From: an uncultured Prevotellaceae bacterium
GTDB taxonomy: Bacteria; Bacteroidota; Bacteroidia; Bacteroidales; Bacteroidaceae
Assembly: GCA_900318885.1 (NCBI GenBank)
Contig: ONMN01000006.1
Location: 62,001-126,000 of the forward strand
Direction: 5' to 3'
Length of the DNA: 64,000 nt
Shown: positions 38,060-49,200 of the stretch, piece by piece
Numbering within the stretch: the stretch's first letter is position 1
Layout: each line of letters starts with the position of its first letter
The notes under the pieces: model-generated
Told to the model about the DNA's origin: nothing
The model's input: the letters and a program-made list of their open reading frames with translations, nothing else
The model's database searches: none
Position numbers and translations under genes: made by a program

Positions 38060-39124
38060 ATGTCTGTGAAGAAGCTGTTTTGGACAGTCTGCTGCTTTAC
38101 GCTTGCGTCGTGTTCCTTGATTGACGACGAAGTGTACAAGGAAGGCAGTGACTATGAACTGGACTATGAGTTGCGCTTGGTGACCAATATGACCACCGAG
38201 TTGAAGACGCAGCTGTCTACCCAGACAGAGCTGAGTCTGGCACAATCCTTGCGCACTCAACTGTCGCAGGTCTTCACGGATTTTGCCCACGATGTCGACC
38301 TGTCGTTCTACGATACCGTTGGCGACTCGCTGCGTCTGCAGCACGACGAGCATATCATGAACGCCAATCAGGCCAGCTATACCTTGAACTTGCCCAAGCG
38401 ACAGTATATGCACCTGGCAGTAGCAAACATCGTTAATGACAAAATAGTCGATTTGGTTGACGATGAGCGCTGCCATCGTTCTAAACTAGTCCAGCTGCAG
38501 GGTAATACCCGTTCCGCGGACGACGACTCCCCCGTCGATAATGTCATCGATAGCCACACTACCGGCATTTTCACTGCCCGCCAACCCATGGATGTTCTTG
38601 AAGGTGTCGACCAGCAGTTCGATGTCCACCTCTATATGGCCAACTGTTCTGCCGTTCTGATTCTCGATACCATCAATAGCGGTGTGAAGGATGTCAAGGT
38701 ATTCTCCACAGGTTTTGCTACAGGTTTTGATATTGCAGACAGCAGCTACATCTTCATCGACACTCCCCCGCTGGTACGTACCAATGCCATCCCTGACCAG
38801 GAGACGGGTCTGATGGCTTTTTGCTCGGTGACGTTCCCATCGCGTGACATTATAGGTACGCGTACCGTTATTGAAACCACCGACCCCTTTGTGAGTCCTG
38901 TTTCTGACAAGAGTTTGTGGGAGTTCCACGTCTATACTACCGCCCGCGACAATACGACGACGTTGACCAAGTTGTTCATCAGGCGTCCGCTCCGTGCCGG
39001 TCAGTTGATGATTATTAGGGTTCGTGCGCTGGACGACGGTTCGGTCATTCCTATCGACCCCACGGTGGGTTTCCTTGTTGTGCTCGACTGGAGTGATGGC
39101 GGTAGTCACGAGGTTCCATTGTAA
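38060..39124 (+). CDS. FimB/Mfa2-like fimbrial anchor lipoprotein
   Basis: This is 354 residues from ATG at 38060 (a GTG lies one codon upstream). The signal ends LASC, then SLIDDEVYKEGSDYELDYELRL. Family hallmarks are HLAVANI near residue 115 and HTTGIFTARQPMDV near 170. FimB/Mfa2 proteins anchor the fimbria to the outer membrane and set its length. It lies between two fimbrillin-like paralogues. Near residues 153-160 the run DDDSPVDN is encoded by CGACG-N7-CGTCG (38521-38537), possibly a decayed REP-like unit. The 7-bp repeat begins right after its stop. Confidence 0.8.
   Translation: MSVKKLFWTVCCFTLASCSLIDDEVYKEGSDYELDYELRLVTNMTTELKTQLSTQTELSLAQSLRTQLSQVFTDFAHDVDLSFYDTVGDSLRLQHDEHIMNANQASYTLNLPKRQYMHLAVANIVNDKIVDLVDDERCHRSKLVQLQGNTRSADDDSPVDNVIDSHTTGIFTARQPMDVLEGVDQQFDVHLYMANCSAVLILDTINSGVKDVKVFSTGFATGFDIADSSYIFIDTPPLVRTNAIPDQETGLMAFCSVTFPSRDIIGTRTVIETTDPFVSPVSDKSLWEFHVYTTARDNTTTLTKLFIRRPLRAGQLMIIRVRALDDGSVIPIDPTVGFLVVLDWSDGGSHEVPL
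38521..38537. repeat. Possible decayed REP-like unit in the FimB/Mfa2 gene
   Basis: CGACG, loop ACTCCCC, CGTCG. It differs by two bases from a GG-TTCCC-CC unit with CGAC arms and is read as DDDSPVD. It could also be chance. Confidence 0.3.
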
Positions 39125-39166
39125 AGTTGAAAGTTTAGAGTTGAGAGTTTAAAGTTTAGAGTTGAG
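39125..39166 (+). repeat. 7-bp tandem repeat (6 units) bridging two fimbrial genes
   Basis: Units are agttgaa, agtttag, agttgag, agtttaa, agtttag, agttgag. It begins directly after the upstream TAA (39122-39124), and the TTG start of the next gene (39162) is in the last unit. Confidence 0.8.
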
Positions 39167-40937
39167 AAAAATAAGATACATATTGCCAGTTCTACTCCTT
39201 GCAGTGCTTACAGCCTGCAACACGAGTGAAGAGATAGCAGACACGCAGACCAACGTGTCCACTCAACTGGCACTCTCTGTTTCGCAGCAGTCGATGACGA
39301 TGACCCGTCAGAGCGGTAACGTAGTCCAGACTACTTCTATTCGTCCCATCGACCTGTTACGTATCATTCCCTTTGCCACGTCTGGCGGCAGCAGGGTGAC
39401 TGTGGGTGACAAGCCAAAATTATTCGCGACCACTGATGGTTCGCTGAAGGAGTGGTTTGAGAAAACCGACGGCACCAATCAAAGTCGTTTTTACCTGTCG
39501 AAGGATTGTCGTATAACATCAGGCACGAATGCTTTCCTGATTTATGGTCGCGCTCATCCCGTAGAGGGCGATGCGGCAAATGGCGTGCTGGAAACGACGT
39601 TGTCTGGTGAAGGAACCCCAGAGAGCATCACTTTCAGTCTGAAGCAGATGTGTCCCGATATCGCGGTGCCTGCCGATGCTGCCGATATGGCCAACTATCT
39701 GACGCGTATTGCCCAGGCTGAGGCTACCGTTGGTGGTTCGGTATATTCTTGGAAAAATAGCACCCACTCGTTGTTGAAGACGCTCTATCGTAACTTCATC
39801 GGACGTCACGAGACACTCGGCACCTATCTGACGATGGCCGGTTCGTCGACCAATATCCATAAACATGTTGGACTCTTAAAGGAAGCCTTGGAGAACCAAG
39901 GAGAGCACTTCGTCGGTGATGCTACGGCTGATGCCATCCGACAAGCCATTCTTGCACAAATCAATAATACTGAGGGCATGCATGATGACTATCCTACGTC
40001 GCTTGGTCTGCCTGACGGTGCTGCCGTTTTGCAGTTTGATGGAGACAACAACCGCTTCTTTCCGCAGGTGGAAACGAGTACTACAGCCTCCATCAACAAT
40101 ATCAACCGCTATTGCTATCCGGCAGAGCTCTACTATTATACCAACAGCCCTATCAAGACTGCCGTAAAAGATATTTCTTCCAATGAATATAAAGACGACT
40201 ATGTGATTACCTGGCAGTCCGTATTGGATAAATACAATGCCGGTGGTGTCGTCACCGAGAATACCAAAGCAGTGGCTATCGTCGATCCCCTGCAGTATGG
40301 TGTATCTTGCCTGCAGATTCAGCTCAAGAAGGTTCCTGCCACGTTAAAAGATAGTCAGGGCAATGATATCACCGTCACCGAGAAGGCATTCCCGTTGACG
40401 GGCATCATCGTGAGCGGACAGCATACGGTCGACTTCGAATTCAAGCCCCTGACGGACCCGGCAACCCTGACGCTGTCACCCGAACGCTTTATCTATGACA
40501 ATCAGGTGAAGACCAACACCAATGCCGATGGCACCGCCGACTATTTCTACCTTAGTCCGACCGTTGATCTGTCTGCCCCTACACAGACGCTGGTCTTGCA
40601 GAGTGCCGAAAGCGATAAAGTGGTGAACATCATCCTGGAGTTTGAAAACAATAGCGACACAGATTTCTATGGTGCCAACAATGGCATCATCTACCGCGGT
40701 ACTAAGTTCTACCTTGCCGGCCAACTCAAGCTGGAAGAAGCTGAGGGAACAGACAAGACTAGGGTGTTCACCCAGGATCAAATAACGACGGCAAAGCTGT
40801 CTATCAGCGAAAAAGAAGGACTCGGACTGGCTAAGGCATATAACGTGTTGCCCGACGTGCTGGCACCCAGTCTTGAAGTGGGCATCCAAGTGACAAGAAA
40901 ATGGATACAGTCTACAACAACAACGGTAGCATTGTAA
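39162..40937 (+). CDS. Second Mfa1/FimA-like fimbrial subunit lipoprotein
   Basis: This 591-residue lipoprotein has a signal (MRKIRYILPVLLLAVLTAC) that is complete only with the TTG start at 39162; the first ATG is about 45 codons later and would remove it. TRQS near residue 47 may be the Arg-type maturation site of the fimbrillin family. The C-terminal half (FENNSDTDFYGANNG, GTKFYLAGQL, TRVFTQDQITTAKLSI) parallels the 35732-38050 protein. Two major-like subunits flank the anchor gene, so they may build different segments of one pilus or alternative pili. The start lies inside a 7-bp repeat, so repeat length could affect translation. Confidence 0.76.
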   Translation: MRKIRYILPVLLLAVLTACNTSEEIADTQTNVSTQLALSVSQQSMTMTRQSGNVVQTTSIRPIDLLRIIPFATSGGSRVTVGDKPKLFATTDGSLKEWFEKTDGTNQSRFYLSKDCRITSGTNAFLIYGRAHPVEGDAANGVLETTLSGEGTPESITFSLKQMCPDIAVPADAADMANYLTRIAQAEATVGGSVYSWKNSTHSLLKTLYRNFIGRHETLGTYLTMAGSSTNIHKHVGLLKEALENQGEHFVGDATADAIRQAILAQINNTEGMHDDYPTSLGLPDGAAVLQFDGDNNRFFPQVETSTTASINNINRYCYPAELYYYTNSPIKTAVKDISSNEYKDDYVITWQSVLDKYNAGGVVTENTKAVAIVDPLQYGVSCLQIQLKKVPATLKDSQGNDITVTEKAFPLTGIIVSGQHTVDFEFKPLTDPATLTLSPERFIYDNQVKTNTNADGTADYFYLSPTVDLSAPTQTLVLQSAESDKVVNIILEFENNSDTDFYGANNGIIYRGTKFYLAGQLKLEEAEGTDKTRVFTQDQITTAKLSISEKEGLGLAKAYNVLPDVLAPSLEVGIQVTRKWIQSTTTTVAL

Positions 40938-40998
40938 TAATATAGCGGGCTTCGCCCTAAATAATAAATATAAAATAATAAAGACTAAATAATAAGGT

Positions 40999-42159
40999 AT
41001 GCGTAAGGCACTGACATTTATACTGGCACTGATGCTGATGGCCTGCTCGAAGTCATCCGACGAAGCCGAAAAGGTTCCGCAGGGGGAAGAGAAGCAGCCC
41101 ATGCTCAGTTTCTATGTCTATGCCCCAGAGCATCCCATGTTGACGCGTGCCTCTGTGGGCGACGTGAACCCTATCGGTGAGGAGGCGAAGGTCAACAGTC
41201 TGCAGATATGGGTCTTCGAAACCGCCAATGGTAAGTTGGTGGCTTATTATGAGCCCCAGTCTGCTGATATCAGTAAGTTGAATAACGATGAAGGTAATGT
41301 CTATCAGGTGCCTGTCACTCACGACTTTGCTAACCGCCGTCCCCGTCCCCGTGTTGATGTCTTTGTGCTGGCCAATGTAACGACCAGTAATAGTGCTGTT
41401 GTCTATGGCGAGAATTCTTCTCGTGCCGAATTGGAAGCAGCCTTGCTATCCAATGGGCATTTTGGTGCTGGTGCACTGACGAATCAAGTTCCTTCTGCAG
41501 GCCTTCCGATGTCGGGAGTTCTGAAAAACCAGCCCATCACAGGTGAAAAACCCGTCCTGCGTATTGGTACCGACTTCTCCGAGATGGCCACCGTCCGTCT
41601 GGCTCGTGCCGTTTCCAAACTGCGCTTTGTGTTCAGTGCCTTGACGGGTTCGGACCTTAAGATTACGGGCATTACCATTGATGCGGGCTTGATGACCGAC
41701 GAGGAATATCTGTTCCTAAATAAACCCTACAACGGAAGTAACTTTAACATCAAATCGTATTACGGTTCAGCAGTACCCTTCATCTCTTCGGTGGAATCAC
41801 CATTGACTGTCAAGGAGGTCGCCGAACCACTCGAATACACCTTTATCGATGGTATGGAGGATGCGCAGGATTACGAGACGCGTATCTGTGCGGCTATTGA
41901 TGCCGGGACACTGACTTCTTGGGGCCCCTTCTATCTCCCAGAGAGTGACAAAAAGCTGACGGGTACTATCACCTATACGGTTGGTGGCAGTGAGATGCCT
42001 CCAGCTGAATTCGAGATGACTGATGAAGGCGATTTCACACGCAACCATACGTGGATTGTCTATGCTTACTATGGTGATGCGGTATTGCAGTTCAATCTGG
42101 TCAATGTCAATAGCTGGACCGATAAGGATGTCAGGAACCATGATGTGTATAATTGGTAA
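40999..42159 (+). CDS. Fimbrial accessory/tip-type lipoprotein
   Basis: This 386-residue protein has a lipoprotein signal ending LMAC and then SKSSDEAEK. Its body (LSFYVYAPEHPMLTRASVGDVN, then NSLQIWVFETANGKLVAYY, VDVFVLANV) resembles Bacteroidales fimbrillin-like proteins of the FimD/Mfa-tip class. Paired beta domains and a TRA sequence (residues about 49-51) are a possible processing site. The C-terminus NHTWIVYAYYGDAVLQFNLVNVNSW has the ending common in this superfamily. A 61-bp A/T-rich gap with a small GGGC-TTC-GCCC hairpin (40945-40955) precedes it. A tip or accessory role is inferred from gene order. Confidence 0.72.
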   Translation: MRKALTFILALMLMACSKSSDEAEKVPQGEEKQPMLSFYVYAPEHPMLTRASVGDVNPIGEEAKVNSLQIWVFETANGKLVAYYEPQSADISKLNNDEGNVYQVPVTHDFANRRPRPRVDVFVLANVTTSNSAVVYGENSSRAELEAALLSNGHFGAGALTNQVPSAGLPMSGVLKNQPITGEKPVLRIGTDFSEMATVRLARAVSKLRFVFSALTGSDLKITGITIDAGLMTDEEYLFLNKPYNGSNFNIKSYYGSAVPFISSVESPLTVKEVAEPLEYTFIDGMEDAQDYETRICAAIDAGTLTSWGPFYLPESDKKLTGTITYTVGGSEMPPAEFEMTDEGDFTRNHTWIVYAYYGDAVLQFNLVNVNSWTDKDVRNHDVYNW

Positions 42160-42176
42160 AAACGAAAAGAAACGTG

Positions 42177-43271
42177 ATGAGAAGATACGATATATATAAT
42201 AAGGTTCGCGCGGGGCTGCTCCTGTTAATGGGTAGTCTGTTGTATGGCTGTACCTCCGATAACGAGGGACAGGACGAACAGGATGACACCCTTCAGCTGG
42301 TGGCTTATACCCGTTCGTATGACGACATCACCCGTGCCGTCCCCGATGGTTACAATCCGTTCACTCCTGACGATGTGACCTCTATCGGCATCTTCATGAC
42401 GACATCTCCTAATGGTCTCCCCGAACGTGTGGGTCATTTCAGCTATAATGGCAACTCCTGGCGTTCGAATATCAGCGTAAAGTCGGGTACCTATTATATC
42501 TATGGCTTTATGCCGGGTGATATCATCAGTGCTGAGCCCACTGCAATTAGTCCGCTCAATGGTGACTTTAAGAATGGTGCCACTCTGACCCTTGATGGTC
42601 TGAAACCTATCAGCAAGACCGACGTCTGCGTCATTGTGGGCGTAAAGGGCGTTACTAGTTCGTCGACAGAAAACGACGTATCACTGGGAAAGTTCGAATA
42701 TATAGGTATAGGTAAAGAAAAAGGTCAGCACTTTGTTAACCTGCTGATGGATCATATCTACAGTTGTCTGCAGTTTAGGATGCAGGTGGAAGATAGCTAT
42801 AGCGTCCTTCGTACCATCAAACTGAAGAAGATGGAACTGCGGACGGCCAAGATTAGTGCTACCAAGGCTGTCATCACATTGACCGCCAATACAACAGGTG
42901 CTAATCCCCTTGGCAACAATATTTCGTGGTCTACGCCGACAGCATCAACGGGTATGTCCATGACGCTCTTCGAGAGTGAGGAAGGTGAGGCACTGCCGTC
43001 CGTTGCTGCTGCCACACCGCTGCTGCTCAGCGGCAATATCATGCCGGGCTGCGACGATGCTTTGTCGCTGGTTTGTACTTACGATGTCTACGACAGGAAA
43101 GGTAATCTCGTCCGCAAGGATTGCGAGGTGCCTAATACATTGCCGAAATCTCTGGGTATCTCCAGTTTGAAAGCTGGTGAACGCCAGCCTATCGAACTGA
43201 CGGTGGCTCCAACATATTTGGGTGTTTTGTCGGATCCCGACCTGAACAATCCGGATATCACGTTCAATTGA
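42177..43271 (+). CDS. Fimbrillin-like lipoprotein
   Basis: This is 364 residues from ATG at 42177; an upstream in-frame ATG at 42153 overlaps the previous gene by 7 bp and is less likely. The signal ends LLYGC, then TSDNEGQ. The body resembles Mfa-like fimbrillin domains: SIGIFMTTS, GTYYIYGFMPGD, FVNLLMDHIYSCLQFRM and a C-terminal PIELTVAPTYLGVL. It is the sixth gene of the operon, 10 bp before the giant gene, and could be a minor pilin. Its 5' end (gatatatataataaggt) is nearly repeated at the start of the giant gene. Confidence 0.7.
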   Translation: MRRYDIYNKVRAGLLLLMGSLLYGCTSDNEGQDEQDDTLQLVAYTRSYDDITRAVPDGYNPFTPDDVTSIGIFMTTSPNGLPERVGHFSYNGNSWRSNISVKSGTYYIYGFMPGDIISAEPTAISPLNGDFKNGATLTLDGLKPISKTDVCVIVGVKGVTSSSTENDVSLGKFEYIGIGKEKGQHFVNLLMDHIYSCLQFRMQVEDSYSVLRTIKLKKMELRTAKISATKAVITLTANTTGANPLGNNISWSTPTASTGMSMTLFESEEGEALPSVAAATPLLLSGNIMPGCDDALSLVCTYDVYDRKGNLVRKDCEVPNTLPKSLGISSLKAGERQPIELTVAPTYLGVLSDPDLNNPDITFN

Positions 43272-43281
43272 ATAAGGAAAG

Positions 43282-46200
43282 ATGAATAGGAATAGCGACA
43301 TATATATAATAAGGTATAAGCATTGGAAGCGTTTGCTGCTGATGTTGACAATGTTCATTGTTCAATGTTCCATGTTCAATGTTTATGCTCAAATCGTCAT
43401 TGGCGGACACGTCTATGGCGGCGGTAATGCTGGAGACACAGGCGGTAATACTACTGTTACTGTGCATGCTGGCGATTTGGACAGGGTCTATGGTGGCGCC
43501 CGAATGGCAGATGTCAAGGGTAGAGCTTTCGTGAACATTGACGGTGCTCACGCCTCTAACTATATTGTCATTAATCGTCTTTATGGTGGTAACGATATTG
43601 CAGGAACCATCGGAACCGAATTCGAAGGCAAGTCAGAAGATCAGCTACCAGAGCTACCAAATGAGGTGAAAGATCATGCTGACAACAATGGTGTTGACAA
43701 GACTTGGAATGCTCTGGTGCTTATCTCTACCAAGACTGAAACAACAGGTACTGGTGACGAGGCTGTAACCACTGAGGCTGAAGGCGCTCAAAAGATATAT
43801 ATTGGTCAACTCTTCGGTGGTGGTGATGGTGAATATGAATATGGCTACAGTACTGAACGTTCCGTCTATTATGCTAAGGAGGATAATGTAGAGGTAGCTA
43901 CTAGTACCACAGAACTCACTGTCCCTAATCTTGGCAAGACCTTCGTTGACATTCATGGTGGTTCTATCGTTTATGCCTATGGCGGTGGTAACAATGCTAC
44001 AATAACAGAGAAAACTGTTATCAGTGTGGATAACCCCAGTAAGGTGGTCAACAGTATCATAGATACAACCAATCCTAATGCTGATGCAAATGGTGAACTG
44101 CTGACTAACGACCGTTTTGAGAACAAGATGGATATCAACACAACCTTCTCTTACCCAGGTAGTGCTGAATACCAGATAGGTCGTCTGTTTGGTGGTAACA
44201 ACAAGGCTGATATGGCTATTCGTCCTCGATGGAATCTGCAAAGAGGTAGAATCCGTATGCTCTACGGTGGAGGTAACGAAGGACGTATGACCAGTCCTGA
44301 AGGTCTGCTGATGGAAGTGAAAGGCGATGGAATGGTGGTTGACAACGTCTATGGCGGTTGTCGTAAGGCAGATGTGCGTCCGCTCAAAGCTGATGGCAGT
44401 CCTGTCGCTGATGCTGACATTCAACTTAATCCTAATGATAATCCCAATAATATTCCAGGAGGCTATGCTGCCCGTGTCAGGGTGCTGGCAGGCCATGTCA
44501 ACAACGTTTATGGCGGTAACGATATCTCAGGAAATGTCTATGGTGGTAACACGGTGGGTATTTTCACCAATATTCATGGCAATGTCTATGGTGGTGGCAA
44601 CGGCTCGTATGCCTATACCGATAATCCGAAACTGAAGGGTGATCGCAGATGGGGTGACTTCTATTATAGTCCTAAGGATATTCTGGGACTGAGTGGCGAT
44701 ACATTCGACGGTGTGCAATCTGCTGAGGCACTAAATAGTTTCCGTCCCAATGCAGAGAAAGTTTCTATTCTTGTGAGAGGTACAGCGGAAAAACCGGTAT
44801 TTGTAGAAGGAGCCCTCTTCGTCGGTGGTAATAGTGCCTCACTGCGTGACCAGTCCAATACCACCAGTACGAATACGCGTCAAACCCATATTAAGATTGG
44901 TTCTTATGTAACCATCGATAACGTGTTCCTCGGCAACAACGGCGAGAACATGATTAAACACGATGAGGCTAATGCCGACGGTCATGGCGAAGGTGTGTTG
45001 CGTACTATGAAGCGTACTGATATAGCTTCTGATGGTTCCAAGTTTAGCTCGATGAATTTGGAGGACGAAGCTGTCTTTGCCAAATACATGGAAGGCTGTG
45101 CCATGAAGGTAAAGCCTACAGTCGTGTTTGAGAGCATGGCTCAAGGTGATGCCCAAGATTACAAATCTTATACTACCCAGTTTGGCTCGTTCTATTGTGG
45201 AGGTAACGTGGGAAGCATAATTGTACCGGGTAAGATAACAGTTGACTTCGAAGATGAAGTGATTATCTACGACAAGGTGGTCGGTGGCTGTAACAATGCC
45301 AATGTGCAAGCAGTCACAGGATTTAATGCTCGATACTTAGGCGGTCTGTTGGGTGATCCTGCTCCTGTGCCGGATGGTTCTCCTGCCGGAACGATAGGCG
45401 ACAAGCTCGAGCTGAACTTCAGTGGTTTGAAGATTCAGCCTATGCGCTGGAATGCAACCCGCACAGCATTGGAATGGAATACCATAAGCTCATCGTCAGG
45501 TCTCCCCGTTGACCCGGTGACATCAGGTGCCTCTCCTGAAAGCCCCGTCATCAGTAGCGCTGATGACCTTGACCGCCGTCTGAAGGGTGGTAACATCTAT
45601 GGCGGTTGCTATAACACAGGACATGTGAACGGCAATGTGGTCATCAACATCAACAGCTCTATTGTTGACCGTAAGGGCGAATTTGCCATCTTCGACCAAA
45701 TAGAGGAGAACGAGGGTGAGGCTATCCTTTATGGTAACGATAACTATAAAATCACCGCGCGTCGCTCAGGTGTTATCCTTGACGAGCAGGGTATGGACGT
45801 GTTAGGTAAAGCGCTTAACGTATTTGGTGGTGGTTATGGTGCAGAGTCTGAGATATGGGGTAGTACCACTGTCAATCTTAACAAAGGCTATGTATTCCAG
45901 GTCTTTGGTGGTGGTGAGAATGGTGCGATTGGTAAGGGCACCTATAATTCGACGACAGGGAAACTGGAATACACCTACGACCCAAGATATAGCTGTCACG
46001 TCAATCTGAAAGGTAGTCAGGAAGGTGTTTACAGGGGTCATGCGGACGATAGTGATGATATGGCAGATACCGAGTTTATCTATGGCGGTTCCTTCGAAGC
46101 ACCTATCGCCGGTAACACCATCATCAACTTAGGTAACGGACGTATTTTTAACTCATTTGCCGGCAGCTGTAATGCCGACATTTTGGGACATACAGAGACC

Positions 46201-49200
46201 TACATCGGTCGTCAGAAGAAGGAAGATGGCACATACGAAGATGGCGGCGGTTTCCCATGGATTCGTGACCATGTCTATGGCGGTAACGACCTTGGTGGAC
46301 AGATTCTTAATAGCGCAAGCTTCAAAGACCGTGTCAGTTCTGATTTGCAGGCTAAGTTACACAATTCGGATGTGGTCAACGCTTCTGCCTATATGGAGTA
46401 TATTCAGGGTCGTGTGGGCTATATCTTCGGTGGCTGCTATGGTGACTACGACTATACTGACCCTCATTATAGCAAATATACTTGCAGCAAAGGCGAAACT
46501 AACCCGGGATTCAACAAACTCGGATTCACCAAGCCTCGTTTGGACAATGCTTTCGTTAACTTCCGTCCTAACAACCACACTCGCAATGAATTGGAAAGAA
46601 TCTTCGGTGCAGGACAAGGAGCTTCGAAAGGTTTTGGTGTGGACAGCATGCAGAATCGCAGCTATATCTTGATAGATATTCCTCAGACCATCACGAAATT
46701 CCAGAATGTTGCCGTATTTGGTGCTGGTGCTAACTGCGGTCTGGGTATGGGTGTCGACTCTGTTACTGTAGCTGCTAATCTTGACAAGTACTCAGCTATC
46801 ATCGACCTCTTCAGAGGCACCGTCAGCAATGTCTATGGTGGTAGTTTCAAGGAAGGTTTTACACGCCGCACCATGCTGAATGTGCCTAGTAGCTCCACCA
46901 TTAGCGTACAGAGTCTGTTCGGTGGTGCCTATGGCGATGACCCTCTCTATCCATGTGACGTCTACGAGTCACACGTCAACTATCATAGTGCTAATGCCAC
47001 TGTACGTGGTAATATCTATGGCGGTAACAACAATGCCGACCGTACGCTCTATGCTCAGGTCAACGTAGACGTCCCCGTCTATAATGGACAAACAGACCCC
47101 AAGACAGGTTCTAAGTATATGTCAACCGTCTATGGTGCTGGTTTTGGTGAGGACACATGGGCACAGTATACCGAGGTAAACCTGTTGTCCGGCGCACAGG
47201 TCTATGAGGTTTATGGTGGCGGCCACAACGGAAAGGTAATCAATCGCAAATCATTGTTGAAATGGGCTAAAGAAGATCCGTCACTCGACCTCAGTATGCC
47301 TGGATATAATGAGTGCGGCCTGGACCACCAAACCTTAGTTCATGCTACGCGCTTAGGAGGAAAATATCATACGAATGTCCACATCTACGAAGGGGCTACA
47401 GTATGGAACTATGCTTATGGTGGCGGTAAGGGTGACTCTAAAAAGGTAGGTCAAGGCATTTTCGGTAGTGGTGATGTTTACGGCAGCACCTATATTGATT
47501 TGCTTGGTGGCACGGTTGTCAAGGATCTCTATGCTGCAGGTACTAGTGGAGCCGTGCGTGACAGTTTCCGCGTGACATCTGCTGGTTTTGACTACAATGG
47601 TGAACATATAGAAGGCTTTACCGCCAGTGCAACAGCCTATATAGAAGGTGGTACGGTGCGTAACGTCTATGGCGGTGGCTGGGAAGGTGACGTAGGCTAT
47701 CATGATAAATCGGTTACTGCTATTACGAACGATATTCCCGGTGAGACCAATGTGGTCATCGGTATCCGTCAGGACCAGGCTTCACTGCCTGATGGCTATG
47801 GTTACCTGAAGGGTGTTCCTGCCATTCAGCGTAATGCCTATGCCGGTGGTGAGGGTGGTAGCATCTTCGGTGAGGCCCACGTGACGGTGAACAACGGCTA
47901 CATCGGCTATACCTATAATGCGGAAACAAAGGAATATGTAGCGAAGGTCGATGACGAAACCTGGAGTGACCACATCGGTAAGGACCGTTTGTCGGACTGT
48001 GGTAACGTCTTCGGCGGTGGTTATGACGATAACAGTAGTGTCGACGAGAGCTTCGTCACCGTCTGGGGTGGTGTCATTCGTAACAGCGTCTTCGGTGGTG
48101 GTGAGATTGCTACCATCGGTCGTGGTAAGGTTACTGAGAGTGGCGATGATAATAAGACACGCGTTGTGAGTGCCATCCACAAGTTTGGTGGAACGAACAT
48201 CAAGATCTATAATGGTCATGTGAGACGTAATGTCTTCGGAGGCGGTAAGGGTTACAACATCCTTGGTTATGGCGGTATTCATGGTTTCTATACCGACGGT
48301 TATGTCTTCGGTCAGACCAAGGTATTCATCCATGGCGGCGAGATAGGTACTGCAGAAGGACTAGCCAGCGGCTATGGTAACGTCTTCGGTGGTGGCGATG
48401 TGGGCTTTGTCTATGGTAAAGGCTATGGCACCACAAAAACGAAAGCAGCAGAAAGCACGGGTTCACCAGGTCATATATACTATTACGATGAAGCAGGATA
48501 CTTGACAGAAGACTGTGAGGTGGTGATATCTCCCATGCTTCAGATTAAGGAGAATGGTACACCAGTCGAATTCGGTGGCAAAACCTATGGTCCTTACGAC
48601 TATGTGCCTACGGAATACTTGAACACTCTGCCTGCTGAAAAGACAGACAGCAGATGGCAGAATCTCTATACGGGTGACCAGTCTGCTGGTGACACGGAAG
48701 AACGAGGCGTACATATCCGCAATGCCGTGTTTGCAGGTGGTAACGTGTCGTCAAATAGTGAGAGCTATGCTAATGCCACAACGGTGTTCGGTAATACCAC
48801 AGCCACATTGTATGATGTTTACCACCACGACTTCATCACCGTAGGTACTGAGCATACTGGTGGACTTTATGGCGGTGGTAACCTGTCGGTGGTAGGTGGC
48901 TACCGTGAGTTGAACATTACCAACTATGGTACCGACTACTACGGTCTTGACCAGCAGATTACCCTTGAAGAATATCAGAAACTGACCAACCGTGAGCGTG
49001 CTTACTTCAAGTTGGAGTATCTGTGTCAGCAGGATGTCTCCATTGGTGGCAAGAACTATAAGGCCGGCGACCGTATCAGTGAGGACGAGTATAACGCATT
49101 GCTTGCTGCATATAAGAGCGAGACCTATTGGATACAGTATGGTTTCTGCTCCATCTATGCCGGTCGTCTGCTGAACACCATCCAGCGTGCCGACTTCTGC

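Noticed and set aside
40941..40958. GGGC-TTC-GCCC hairpin as a terminator inside the fimbrial operon
   Set aside because: The stem is only 4 bp and there is no T run after it; gene spacing suggests transcription continues.
48460..48480. GGTTCACC core in the giant gene (read as STGSPGH)
   Set aside because: The loop core fits the REP plan but the flanking arms are not complementary; likely chance.
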